Notes under the pieces: model-generated
The model's input: the letters and a program-made list of their open reading frames with translations, nothing else
Databases searched by the model: none
Told to the model about the DNA's origin: nothing
Program-made: the position numbers and the translations under genes
Source: Xenorhabdus miraniensis
GTDB taxonomy: Bacteria; Pseudomonadota; Gammaproteobacteria; Enterobacterales; Enterobacteriaceae
DNA length: 13,379 nucleotides
Assembly (NCBI RefSeq): GCF_002632615.1
Contig: NZ_NITZ01000044.1
Span: 1-13,379 of the forward strand
Reading direction: 5' to 3'
Shown here: positions 6,545 to 11,871 of the stretch, one piece after another
How the letters are laid out: the number at the start of each line of letters is the position of its first letter
Position numbering within the stretch: the first letter of the stretch is position 1

Positions 6545-6582
6545 GTACATTTTGTATTGACCAGTATTGGTACATATTGTAT
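6545..6582. promoter_or_regulatory. Two operator-like palindromes (OL region)
   Basis: GTACATTTTGTAT (6545-6557) and GTACATATTGTAT (6570-6582) repeat the motif of the CI/Cro intergenic region, with starts 25 bases apart. The first abuts the -35 and the second covers spacer and -10 of the promoter at 6557-6585. Their place beyond the CI-like gene matches lambda OL. Confidence 0.65.
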
Positions 6583-6585
6583 CGT
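6557..6585 (+). promoter_or_regulatory. Promoter of the rightward accessory operon (PL-like)
   Basis: TTGACC (6557-6562) and TATCGT (6580-6585) are 17 bases apart, and the ATG of the first gene is at 6625. The two operator copies overlap it, so the CI-like protein should repress it. The -10 match is modest (four of six). Confidence 0.5.
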
Positions 6586-6624
6586 TAAAATATTCCTAAG
6601 ACATACAACACAGAGAAATTGAAA

Positions 6625-6807
6625 ATGGTTGGTTTTGAGTGTCCTATGAAAGTGCATTTGTTTATAGTTGCCATTGCCCACAAGAGAGTTCGCGCTCGCA
6701 TTACAGCTAATACGTATCAAGAGGCTATTCGGCAGTTACAATTTAAGGTTGAAAAGGTTATGGGATATCAAGGGCAAATAGTTAATTATGGAGCGACTCA
6801 TGTTTGA
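6625..6807 (+). CDS. Unidentified small basic protein, first gene of the PL-like operon
   Basis: 60 residues from the ATG at 6625 (M-V-G-F-E-C-P-M-K-V); a second ATG at 6646 gives 53 residues. Both have weak ribosome sites. The body shows a beta-like stretch (V-H-L-F-I-V-A-I-A), a basic cluster H-K-R-V-R-A-R, and an amphipathic helix (Y-Q-E-A-I-R-Q-L-Q-F-K-V). Lambda has N at this position, but the basic cluster is not at the N-terminus and does not look like an N-type arginine-rich peptide. Function unknown. It overlaps the next gene by eight bases. Confidence 0.55.
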   Translation: MVGFECPMKVHLFIVAIAHKRVRARITANTYQEAIRQLQFKVEKVMGYQGQIVNYGATHV

Positions 6808-6964
6808 AAATATAACTACAAAAGAGGATTACCTTGACTTGCACACAATGTTAGAGGCAGTAATGATCTTAGAAAGAATAGGAAATGATCGAGCAAGTGG
6901 TATCGCCAAACAAATTATTGAATTACTAAGTGAAAAGGCTAAAAAAATGGGAAATATCGAATAA
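6800..6964 (+). CDS. Unidentified 54-residue helical protein
   Basis: The ATG at 6800 lies in an ATGTTTGA overlap with the end of the previous gene and has GGAG six bases upstream. An in-frame ATG at 6788 is less well placed. The peptide starts M-F-E-N-I-T-T-K-E-D-Y-L and is almost entirely charged and helical (D-L-H-T-M-L-E-A-V-M-I-L-E-R), ending K-A-K-K-M-G-N-I-E. I recognise no family. Tight packing in a co-directional operon and a good ribosome site support it as a gene. Confidence 0.65.
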   Translation: MFENITTKEDYLDLHTMLEAVMILERIGNDRASGIAKQIIELLSEKAKKMGNIE

Positions 6965-6993
6965 ACACCCAATCATAACTAAAGGAAACACAA

Positions 6994-7173
6994 ATGTTAA
7001 TCCTAACCCGCCGCCGACAAGAAAAAATAAGAGTCGGTGATAATATCGAAATAGTTATATTAGGCATCAATGGTAATCAGGTTAAAATAGGTGTTCAAGC
7101 ACCCGAAGGTACTTCTGTATATCGTGAAGAAATTTATCAACGCATCCAATTGGAGAAAAACAAGGTGGGATAA
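6994..7173 (+). CDS. csrA: CsrA/RsmA-family RNA-binding translational regulator
   Basis: The protein has 59 residues, near E. coli CsrA's 61. It aligns with CsrA, as I recall that sequence, without a gap and with about 34 identities in the first 55 residues. The N-terminal M-L-I-L-T-R-R strand is kept, as are G-N-Q-V-x-I-G-V-x-A-P (27-37) and [12 protein letters not shown] (41-52), including the RNA-contacting Arg44. CsrA dimers bind GGA motifs in mRNA leaders and block or stabilise messages for metabolism, motility and virulence. AAGGA seven bases before the ATG is itself a possible CsrA target, so self-control is possible. Differences such as Arg8-Gln9 for Val-Gly mark it as a divergent copy, not a recent duplicate. 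Chromosomal csrA is expected elsewhere. Confidence 0.95.
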   Translation: MLILTRRRQEKIRVGDNIEIVILGINGNQVKIGVQAPEGTSVYREEIYQRIQLEKNKVG

Positions 7174-7174
7174 C

Positions 7175-7384
7175 ATGAGCAAAATAAAAATATCCGTTGG
7201 TGATAAATCTTATTTACAAAACGCGCTAGAAATTAATGAAGAAATACAGGCTTTATTGGGTCCGTTATTAAAGTTAATTGAAGAAGAAGCGGATACTGAT
7301 ACTCATTTAAAATTACGAGCCGTGCATAGATTATCAATGTGTCAGTATCACGATCTGAATACATTAAATAATAACTTTAAATAA
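7175..7384 (+). CDS. Unidentified helical protein, tandem paralogue A
   Basis: 69 residues from the ATG at 7175, just after the csrA-like stop (TAACATG) with AAGGTGGGA upstream. A longer reading from upstream would run across csrA and is rejected. The centre reads L-Q-N-A-L-E-I-N-E-E-I-Q-A-L-L, then a charged loop, L-K-L-R-A-V-H-R-L-S. Residues 14-61 align without gaps to residues 5-52 of the next protein with 18 of 48 identities, so the two genes arose by duplication. Probably a helical hairpin. No known function; directly downstream of the CsrA-like gene. Confidence 0.75.
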   Translation: MSKIKISVGDKSYLQNALEINEEIQALLGPLLKLIEEEADTDTHLKLRAVHRLSMCQYHDLNTLNNNFK

Positions 7385-7401
7385 TAAACTCAGGGTGGAA
7401 T

Positions 7402-7761
7402 ATGTCAAATAAACTACAAGCAGCCGTCGAAATTTCAGAAGAAATTGAAACACAATTAGTTTCATTAATGGCTGAAATTGATTGTGGAGACACGGCAGAC
7501 GCTTATTTAATGTCTCGTGGTATTCATCGTCAATCTAAAGTATTGGCGGAAAAATTAAGGGAAGTGGCCGAAGTAAATAATAATCAGAAGAGTAAAGGTC
7601 ATGAATTAGAAAAAACTCAAAAGCTATCCGAAAAATTACAATCACTCTTAGTTCTTTGGATGTTTGGACATTTAACTGAGAATGACGCCAATATTTTAAA
7701 TATCGCAACTGAAATTAATCATAATGTCTTGCAAGAAATATCACGAATTCGTGGAGAATAA
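7402..7761 (+). CDS. Unidentified helical protein, tandem paralogue B
   Basis: The protein has 119 residues. The first half (5-52: L-Q-A-A-V-E-I-S-E-E-I-E ... S-R-G-I-H-R-Q-S) is a paralogue of the preceding protein. The second half (about 73-113: Q-K-L-S-E-K-L-Q-S-L-L ... I-L-N-I-A-T-E-I-N-H-N) has a similar spacing of hydrophobic and charged residues and may be a third, worn copy. AGGGTGGA lies before the ATG. No transmembrane or catalytic motif. Function unknown; perhaps a small scaffold or inhibitor-type phage protein, but that is a guess. Confidence 0.8.
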   Translation: MSNKLQAAVEISEEIETQLVSLMAEIDCGDTADAYLMSRGIHRQSKVLAEKLREVAEVNNNQKSKGHELEKTQKLSEKLQSLLVLWMFGHLTENDANILNIATEINHNVLQEISRIRGE

Positions 7762-7766
7762 TAACC

Positions 7767-8177
7767 ATGACAATAAATAAACCCATCGAAAGCGCAACTG
7801 ACTACGATATCACTATTGAGCCTCGTGAAGTCTATGTCGTTCGCGGTTCCAGCAAGGCTTATCTCAGCGAGAAAGGCGCACTGAATAAACTGGCTTACGT
7901 TCGGGCACAAGAGCAATTTAACAAAGAGGGCAAAGAAAGCAATTTTCCCACCAAAAAAGTTAAGCAGAAAGATGGCTCAACTAAGTTACGTGATGGTGAG
8001 ATGCGCCCCGAATTTATGGAGCGACATGCTCAGCTTCTGGAAGAACTGAAAGCCGATGTCAGGCGAGAAAGAGAAAAGATAGCCCTACAGAAAAAGTATT
8101 CAAAAGCAATGAGTGAAATTAATTCATTACATGAAACGATATCTGAGTTAGAAATACAAATAGCCGAATTAGAATAA
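7767..8177 (+). CDS. Unidentified protein with C-terminal coiled coil
   Basis: The protein has 136 residues. The N-terminal third is mixed (V-Y-V-V-R-G-S-S-K-A-Y-L-S-E-K-G-A at 22-38), the middle is basic (K-K-V-K-Q-K-D-G-S), and residues about 80-136 form a highly charged coiled coil ending S-E-L-E-I-Q-I-A-E-L-E. GGAG about nine bases before the ATG and a five-base gap from the previous stop place it in the same operon. I cannot name it. The coiled coil suggests self-association or a protein partner. The 92 bp that follow (8178-8269) hold only a small hairpin. Confidence 0.75.
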   Translation: MTINKPIESATDYDITIEPREVYVVRGSSKAYLSEKGALNKLAYVRAQEQFNKEGKESNFPTKKVKQKDGSTKLRDGEMRPEFMERHAQLLEELKADVRREREKIALQKKYSKAMSEINSLHETISELEIQIAELE

Positions 8178-8269
8178 TAATAAAAATTACAAGATAAATT
8201 TAATTACAGTGCCATCACTGGGGACTCGCTCACGCCAAATTCAGACCGATTACAAATAAGGAGTCAGAA

Positions 8270-8554
8270 ATGGAAGATGTAAATTATATAACAGCTGCAA
8301 ACAAAGCCATCCAGAAAGAGAAAGAAGAAAACTATGACCTTGCAGCCTTATATTGGGGAAGAGCTAAATATTTAGCTGCTGATATTAAGCATCGATTATG
8401 GGCTCAATATCACCAAGAGAATAACGAAGAAAGACACTCATTGCATAACAGTTATCGAGGAACATTAAGAGCCCAAAAAGAAAACCAGAAGAGAATAGCT
8501 TCAGTATTGAAAAGGTATATGAATAAACAGGCGGCAAATGATGACTGCATATGA
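8270..8554 (+). CDS. ANR-family-like small regulator (AraC negative regulator type)
   Basis: The protein has 94 residues. Residues about 8-56 follow the ANR pattern: A-A-N-K-A, a charged turn, N-Y-D-L-A-A-L-Y-W-G-R-A-K-Y-L-A-A (21-37) and R-L-W-A-Q-Y (42-47), like the 'A..A......Y..A...W..A..LA......W...R' core of these small proteins. ANR proteins bind AraC-type activators of virulence genes and turn them down. They are often phage- or plasmid-borne. AAGGAG seven bases before the ATG supports the start. The next gene, of related type, overlaps it by 14-17 bases. The core cysteine common in the family is not present, so this is a divergent member at best. Confidence 0.65.
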   Translation: MEDVNYITAANKAIQKEKEENYDLAALYWGRAKYLAADIKHRLWAQYHQENNEERHSLHNSYRGTLRAQKENQKRIASVLKRYMNKQAANDDCI

Positions 8555-8729
8555 ACAGGCAAAAGAATTAGCACGAAGTTTAGAACTGAAAGGCTTATTT
8601 CGTCGTGCTGCTAATAAATGGGGTGAAGCACTTTCATTATCTCACGACAAAAAGCAAGAACAGGAATGCACCAAGAATAATTTGCGGTGTGTTCGGAAAG
8701 CGCAAATCAAAATACAGGAGGGGTGGTAA
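8541..8729 (+). CDS. PerC/ANR-like small protein
   Basis: About 62 residues; two ATG codons at 8538 and 8541 compete, and AGGCGG is better spaced for the second. The core A-R-S-L-E-L-K-G-L-F-R-R-A-A-N-K-W-G-E-A-L (residues 11-31) resembles the PerC-family pattern 'LE.kGL.rRAa.rW.ev'. The later E-C-T-K-N-N-L-R-C-V fits the end of that motif. PerC-type proteins act as small transcriptional regulators in enterics. Its start is inside the preceding ANR-like gene and its stop overlaps the next start (TAATG), so three genes appear translationally linked. The family call is from pattern alone. Confidence 0.65.
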   Translation: MTAYEQAKELARSLELKGLFRRAANKWGEALSLSHDKKQEQECTKNNLRCVRKAQIKIQEGW

Positions 8730-9220
8730 TGAAATACACAGAATCAATGATAAAAGAAATGATTGCCACTTTGCAGAAAAGCAAATTCGAATGTCCGACT
8801 TTTCTTTTAGATGAAGAAAGAATGATAGCCAATCACCCGCCATTAACCGATGCGGAAAAAATGGAATGGGCTGAATTCTCAGTAAAACAAAGCAGAGCCA
8901 TTGTTGCACGGGAATACTTAGTTTCATGTGGTGAGCGTTTCGGAAGACTTGAAAATGGCAATTTTATATTTACCCATAAAAATTGCACCGCTGAAATAAA
9001 TTTCGAAGCTATTGAAACATTGCTTATTCACCAGATCGAAAAAACGATTCTGGAGGCTAACCCAGTCGAGAAATATATCGCATTACAGCGTTTTTACCTC
9101 GGTAATGAAGTGAATGAAAAAGAAAAAGGCAGTACATGGATGCGTGATTTTATCGATGGCGTATTTATCGATGGATTCAACTTCATTACAGCCAGACCTT
9201 TGTCACCAACTGCACATTGA
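8729..9220 (+). CDS. Unidentified phage protein
   Basis: 163 residues from the ATG at 8729, which overlaps the previous stop as TAATG and follows AGGAGG. The extra upstream codons of the open frame are rejected. The protein is soluble, with M-I-K-E-M-I-A-T-L-Q near the start, a hydrophobic-acidic middle (A-E-I-N-F-E-A-I-E-T-L-L-I-H-Q-I-E) and an aromatic end (F-I-D-G-V-F-I-D-G-F-N-F-I). I recognise no domain. Its strong ribosome site and coupled start show that it is expressed with the ANR/PerC-like pair. Confidence 0.8.
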   Translation: MKYTESMIKEMIATLQKSKFECPTFLLDEERMIANHPPLTDAEKMEWAEFSVKQSRAIVAREYLVSCGERFGRLENGNFIFTHKNCTAEINFEAIETLLIHQIEKTILEANPVEKYIALQRFYLGNEVNEKEKGSTWMRDFIDGVFIDGFNFITARPLSPTAH

Positions 9221-9229
9221 GAAAGAGAT

Positions 9230-10009
9230 ATGAGCAAGAAAAATGAATTAGTCACTATCAACCAGACAGCAATGATGAGCAGCCGTGAAATTGCGGCGCT
9301 GACGGGGAAGAAACATGCAGATGTGTGTCGTGATATTCGCACTATGCTATCCGCTTTGTACGGCGGTGAAGATAAGGATTATATCCGTAAAGCAGATTTG
9401 CTTTACCTTACAAATCAAGGTGTTAATTGTATTCAGTATGATAAATCGAACGCCAATGCATGGGAATACTTACTCAATCGGCGACACACTGAAGTCCTGA
9501 TCTCCGGTTATGACGTTGTGCGCCGTGCCGCAATTATCGACCGTTGGTTTGACTTGGAGTCCGGCGAAGCTACTCCAGCTGTTCAGCAACAATCTGCTGG
9601 TCTGCCTCAGCTATCAAAACTCGAAGTCTTACAGATGGCTATCGAATCCGAACAAGGCCGATTGGAAGAAAAAGCCAGAGCCGACAAAGCGGAGCGCACC
9701 AAATCACAGATCAGCCGCAGTCGTGAAGCGAGAGCACTCGGCAAACTCGGTGCGGTTACCCGCAAGTGCCGGGAACTGGAAGAACGTCTGGGCGAAAGCA
9801 CCAGGCACGCAACCATTACCAGTGTGCATAGAGCCACTGAAAATGAAAAGGAATACAAGTTCGCCCCACTCCGCAAATGGTGCCGTGAAAACAACCTAGA
9901 AGCTACAGAGGTTCCCGACCCCAGATACGGGCGTGTGAAGTCATGGCCTGCCGAAGCATGGCTGGCTGTATACGGCGTGGATCTCAAAAAACTGTTTGGC
10001 AAGAAATGA
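9230..10009 (+). CDS. Rha-family phage regulatory protein
   Basis: The protein has 259 residues. The N-terminal domain (about 10-111) carries the Rha signature (PF09669): M-S-S-R-E-I-A-A-L-T-G-K-K-H-A-D-V at 16-32, R-D-I-R-T-M-L (34-40), Y-L-L-N-R-R-H-T-E-V-L-I-S-G-Y (80-94) and I-D-R-W-F-D-L-E (103-110). A charged coiled-coil middle follows (about 128-190). The C-terminal region K-F-A-P-L-R-K-W-C-R-E (210-220) to W-P-A-E-A-W-L-A-V-Y (239-248) is shared with several antirepressor-type phage proteins. Rha affects growth of P22-like phages, and related proteins act as regulators or antirepressors. With a CI-like protein that lacks a protease domain, an antirepressor route to induction is plausible but unproven. 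Confidence 0.85.
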   Translation: MSKKNELVTINQTAMMSSREIAALTGKKHADVCRDIRTMLSALYGGEDKDYIRKADLLYLTNQGVNCIQYDKSNANAWEYLLNRRHTEVLISGYDVVRRAAIIDRWFDLESGEATPAVQQQSAGLPQLSKLEVLQMAIESEQGRLEEKARADKAERTKSQISRSREARALGKLGAVTRKCRELEERLGESTRHATITSVHRATENEKEYKFAPLRKWCRENNLEATEVPDPRYGRVKSWPAEAWLAVYGVDLKKLFGKK

Positions 10010-10019
10010 GGGAATGGAA

Positions 10020-10262
10020 ATGGAAAAGACAAAATACATTGTGACCTATTTGGCTGATTATCCCTGTGGACATCGCCATACGCTGAGAATTTCTATGGAG
10101 GCCCATGATGCAATGGATGCTATCGAAAAATCGCAGGCAGTATTTACCGATGATCGGCTGACATCAACTAACCATACCCTCTTTTCTGTCATGCCAGAGG
10201 GATTCAACGAAAGCGCGATTGCTGACATAGACTTGTGCTCAAGTGCGGAGGTGAAGTCATGA
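10020..10262 (+). CDS. Unidentified small phage protein
   Basis: 80 residues from the ATG at 10020 (M-E-K-T-K-Y-I-V-T-Y), chosen because GAGGG is seven bases upstream; an ATG at 10014 is too close to that site. The N-terminal strand-like K-Y-I-V-T-Y-L-A-D-Y leads into a helix with E-A-H-D-A-M-D-A-I-E-K-S, a layout seen in small alpha/beta domains. The stop overlaps the next start (ATGA), so it is probably coupled to the clamp-like gene. No family recognised. Confidence 0.75.
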   Translation: MEKTKYIVTYLADYPCGHRHTLRISMEAHDAMDAIEKSQAVFTDDRLTSTNHTLFSVMPEGFNESAIADIDLCSSAEVKS

Positions 10263-10873
10263 TCATCGATACCGATTTGTTGCGTGCGGCTCTCGTTTGT
10301 GTGGCCAAAGGAGAGCAAGCGGAAAAGCACCCCCAGTTATCGGGGATCCATATCACCCGGAAACATATTGAAGCGACTAACAAACATGTACTGGTACGCA
10401 TGGAGCTTAAAGAGGAGAGCGGCACTTTCTTTGATGATGACGATGCTACTGATATCGATCTGATTATCCGGTTCTGTGGTGATATTCCAGAAAAAGCCTG
10501 CTTCACAGAAATTCTCCTTGGTGACGAACCAAGGGCTATTCACCTGGGGGAAGATGAGGTGGCCTTTAGCCTGACTCATCTGGAAATAATAAAAGGTCAC
10601 TTCCCTGATCTGGATAAAGCTATCCCGACAGAGAAACAAAACGTGATGCCACTCTTCGCAGCTAAATATCTGGCTTATCCCGCCCAGATGTTTAAGGGAT
10701 CAGGCTCGGTGCTCATGGAACCCTCTGGCATGAATACACCTTGTCGATTCCTCTTCTGTTCTTTTACGAACAGAATTTACGGCAACCCTGTTTTTGTGGT
10801 TTTTCCGATGCACGAAAGCATCTTCGAACTTGCCGAACAGAAGGTAAGAGAACTGGAGGCAGAACGTGACTGA
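10259..10873 (+). CDS. Sliding-clamp-like (DnaN-related) phage protein
   Basis: 204 residues from the ATG at 10259, with GGAGGTGAAG upstream and an ATGA overlap with the previous gene. Three stretches echo bacterial beta clamps in order: L-S-G-I-H-I-T ... I-E-A-T-N-K-H-V-L-V-R-M (27-48), like the first clamp motif 'L.gi.l......l.atd....v'; K-G-H-F-P-D-L-D-K-A-I-P (112-123), like 'G.FPDY.rviP'; and Y-L ... V-L-M-E-P-S ... V-F-V-V-F-P-M (137-184), like the clamp end 'yvvmPM'. A normal clamp has about 366 residues and three domains; this one could hold at most two. It might be a phage clamp, or a decoy that acts on the host clamp. Fold similarity is inferred from sequence pattern, not tested. 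Confidence 0.6.
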   Translation: MIIDTDLLRAALVCVAKGEQAEKHPQLSGIHITRKHIEATNKHVLVRMELKEESGTFFDDDDATDIDLIIRFCGDIPEKACFTEILLGDEPRAIHLGEDEVAFSLTHLEIIKGHFPDLDKAIPTEKQNVMPLFAAKYLAYPAQMFKGSGSVLMEPSGMNTPCRFLFCSFTNRIYGNPVFVVFPMHESIFELAEQKVRELEAERD

Positions 10874-11087
10874 GGAAGCTCGCCAGATGGTGGACATTAC
10901 CGACGAACTGGTCAGAACGGTAGTCCACATCGACGATGGCAGGGATCACTCAGGGCGGCACATCCACCGCATGAGACGTAATCAACACATTCACGAGGGC
11001 GTTTGCCCTCCTCTGCCACCCGCACCCAAAGTGGCAGCAGTGAAGATAACACCGGTGAATAAAAGCAGAACGAGCAATAATTCTTAA
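10866..11087 (+). CDS. Unidentified small histidine-rich protein
   Basis: 73 residues from a GTG at 10866, with GGAGG six bases upstream and an eight-base overlap with the clamp-like gene. Residues 17-44 are rich in histidine and arginine (V-V-H-I-D-D-G-R-D-H-S-G-R-H-I-H-R). A proline-rich part follows (P-P-L-P-P-A-P) and then a basic tail. It might bind metal or nucleic acid, but there is no zinc-finger spacing. Function unknown; the good ribosome site favours a real gene. Confidence 0.65.
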   Translation: MTEEARQMVDITDELVRTVVHIDDGRDHSGRHIHRMRRNQHIHEGVCPPLPPAPKVAAVKITPVNKSRTSNNS

Positions 11088-11099
11088 TGAGGTAATAAC

Positions 11100-11300
11100 A
11101 TGTTTAGATGCCCTATATGTAAAACTAACTCTCATACCCGTAGTAGTTTCTGGCAAACAGAAGAAACAAAAGAGCGCTATAACCAGTGTCAAAATATTAA
11201 TTGCGGCACAACCTTTGTTACCTGTGAGAGCTTTATTCGCGTTATTTCTAAGGGAAACAATATTAACAAAGTTAACCCACACCCAAAGAAAAGAAAGTAA
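11100..11300 (+). CDS. ogr: Ogr/Delta-family zinc-finger transcription activator
   Basis: The protein has 66 residues. It closely matches P2 Ogr (72 residues): M-F-R-C-P-I-C at 1-7, T-K-E-R-Y-N-Q-C-Q-N-I-N-C (23-35), T-F-V-T-C-E-S (38-44) and P-H-P near the C-terminus. Cys4, Cys7, Cys30 and Cys35 are the expected zinc ligands. Ogr and P4 Delta bind upstream of P2-type late promoters and contact the RNA polymerase alpha subunit to start late gene expression. GAGGT six bases before the ATG supports the start. It is odd in an element that also has a Q-type antiterminator: it may drive a second late block of this phage, or late genes of a P2-like phage in the same cell. Confidence 0.93.
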   Translation: MFRCPICKTNSHTRSSFWQTEETKERYNQCQNINCGTTFVTCESFIRVISKGNNINKVNPHPKKRK

Positions 11301-11301
11301 C

Positions 11302-11373
11302 GTGAAAAACGACATGGATATTATTACTACAGCGTATCAGTTACTTGAAGGAGTGGAGAAGCATGATCAATAA
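11302..11373 (+). CDS. Possible 23-residue ORF upstream of the next gene
   Basis: A GTG at 11302 (or ATG at 11314) opens a short frame M-K-N-D-M-D-I-I-T-T-A-Y-Q-L-L-E, ending at TAA 11371-11373, inside the next gene. The ribosome site is weak. It could be a coupling leader peptide, or only chance. Confidence 0.25.
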   Translation: MKNDMDIITTAYQLLEGVEKHDQ

Positions 11374-11680
11374 CTCATTCCACCTCACTCAAATAATCGC
11401 TTCGGTCTGGGGTGATCCTGCTGATATCACCCATGCCATCTGGCAAGCAGGATACCGCAAGCCAGAACGGAAGGAAGCAGAAATAGCCACACTGATTATC
11501 GACATTATGGACGGGGTGCCCGATGAGGTGCCCTACTCCGAAAGGCCAAAGAATTTGGACGACATTCTGAGTACAGAACTGAACAACATCATTTTTGATG
11601 CGACTTGGAGTGACACGGCAACACCTGCGAAAGTGGCGAAGGTTATTTTGAGGAACGGGTATCAGAAAGGAGGCGAATGA
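11363..11680 (+). CDS. Unidentified phage protein
   Basis: 105 residues from the ATG at 11363, with GGAG motifs just upstream; the open frame's earlier TTG is rejected. The sequence has I-A-S-V-W-G-D-P-A-D-I-T-H-A-I-W-Q-A-G-Y-R-K at about 9-31 and a similar A-T-P-A-K-V-A-K-V-I-L-R-N-G-Y-Q-K at the end, so the protein seems to begin and end with a related 'A....V/IW..GY.K' helix unit. Acidic middle. No family recognised. Its stop codon overlaps the start region of the excisionase-like gene, so the two are probably translated together. Confidence 0.75.
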   Translation: MINNSFHLTQIIASVWGDPADITHAIWQAGYRKPERKEAEIATLIIDIMDGVPDEVPYSERPKNLDDILSTELNNIIFDATWSDTATPAKVAKVILRNGYQKGGE

Positions 11681-11871
11681 TGAGTGAATCACCCTATATC
11701 AAAACAAAAGAACTGGCGGGTAGATATGGTGTAACACCACACACGATAAGGTTGTGGTGCGGCAATGGGAAGCAAAAAAGACAGGGCTTCCCAAAACCAA
11801 GATTCCTATCTGACCAGCTTAATTTTCTGTGGCAGGACATTCTTGACTGGGAAGCCGGGAAACAATTTTAG
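11680..11871 (+). CDS. AlpA/excisionase-like winged-helix DNA-binding protein
   Basis: 63 residues from the second of two ATG codons (11677, 11680); AGGAGG is six bases before the second and only three before the first. Residues about 8-28 (T-K-E-L-A-G-R-Y-G-V-T-P-H-T-I-R-L-W) are a MerR-like helix-turn-helix. Then G-F-P-K-P-R-F (35-41) and W-Q-D-I-L-D-W-E (51-58) are the wing and last helix seen in AlpA/excisionase proteins. It would direct the integrase toward excision or control its expression. Its last 53 bases overlap the end of the integrase gene on the other strand. Confidence 0.85.
   Translation: MSESPYIKTKELAGRYGVTPHTIRLWCGNGKQKRQGFPKPRFLSDQLNFLWQDILDWEAGKQF

Noticed and set aside
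6625..6807. N-type antiterminator at the PL-like operon start
   Set aside because: Position fits, but there is no N-terminal arginine-rich peptide, and no boxB-like hairpin stands out near the promoter.
8207..8220. CAGTG-CCAT-CACTG hairpin in the gap before the ANR-like gene
   Set aside because: Only a 5-bp stem with no T run; too weak for a terminator and likely chance.
9607..10032. 141-codon open frame on the minus strand
   Set aside because: Antisense to the Rha-family gene; serine/arginine/leucine-rich shadow translation with no family likeness.
10950..11315. 121-codon minus frame with hydrophobic stretch
   Set aside because: It runs antisense to the Ogr-like and preceding genes, which are well supported; no ribosome site seen.
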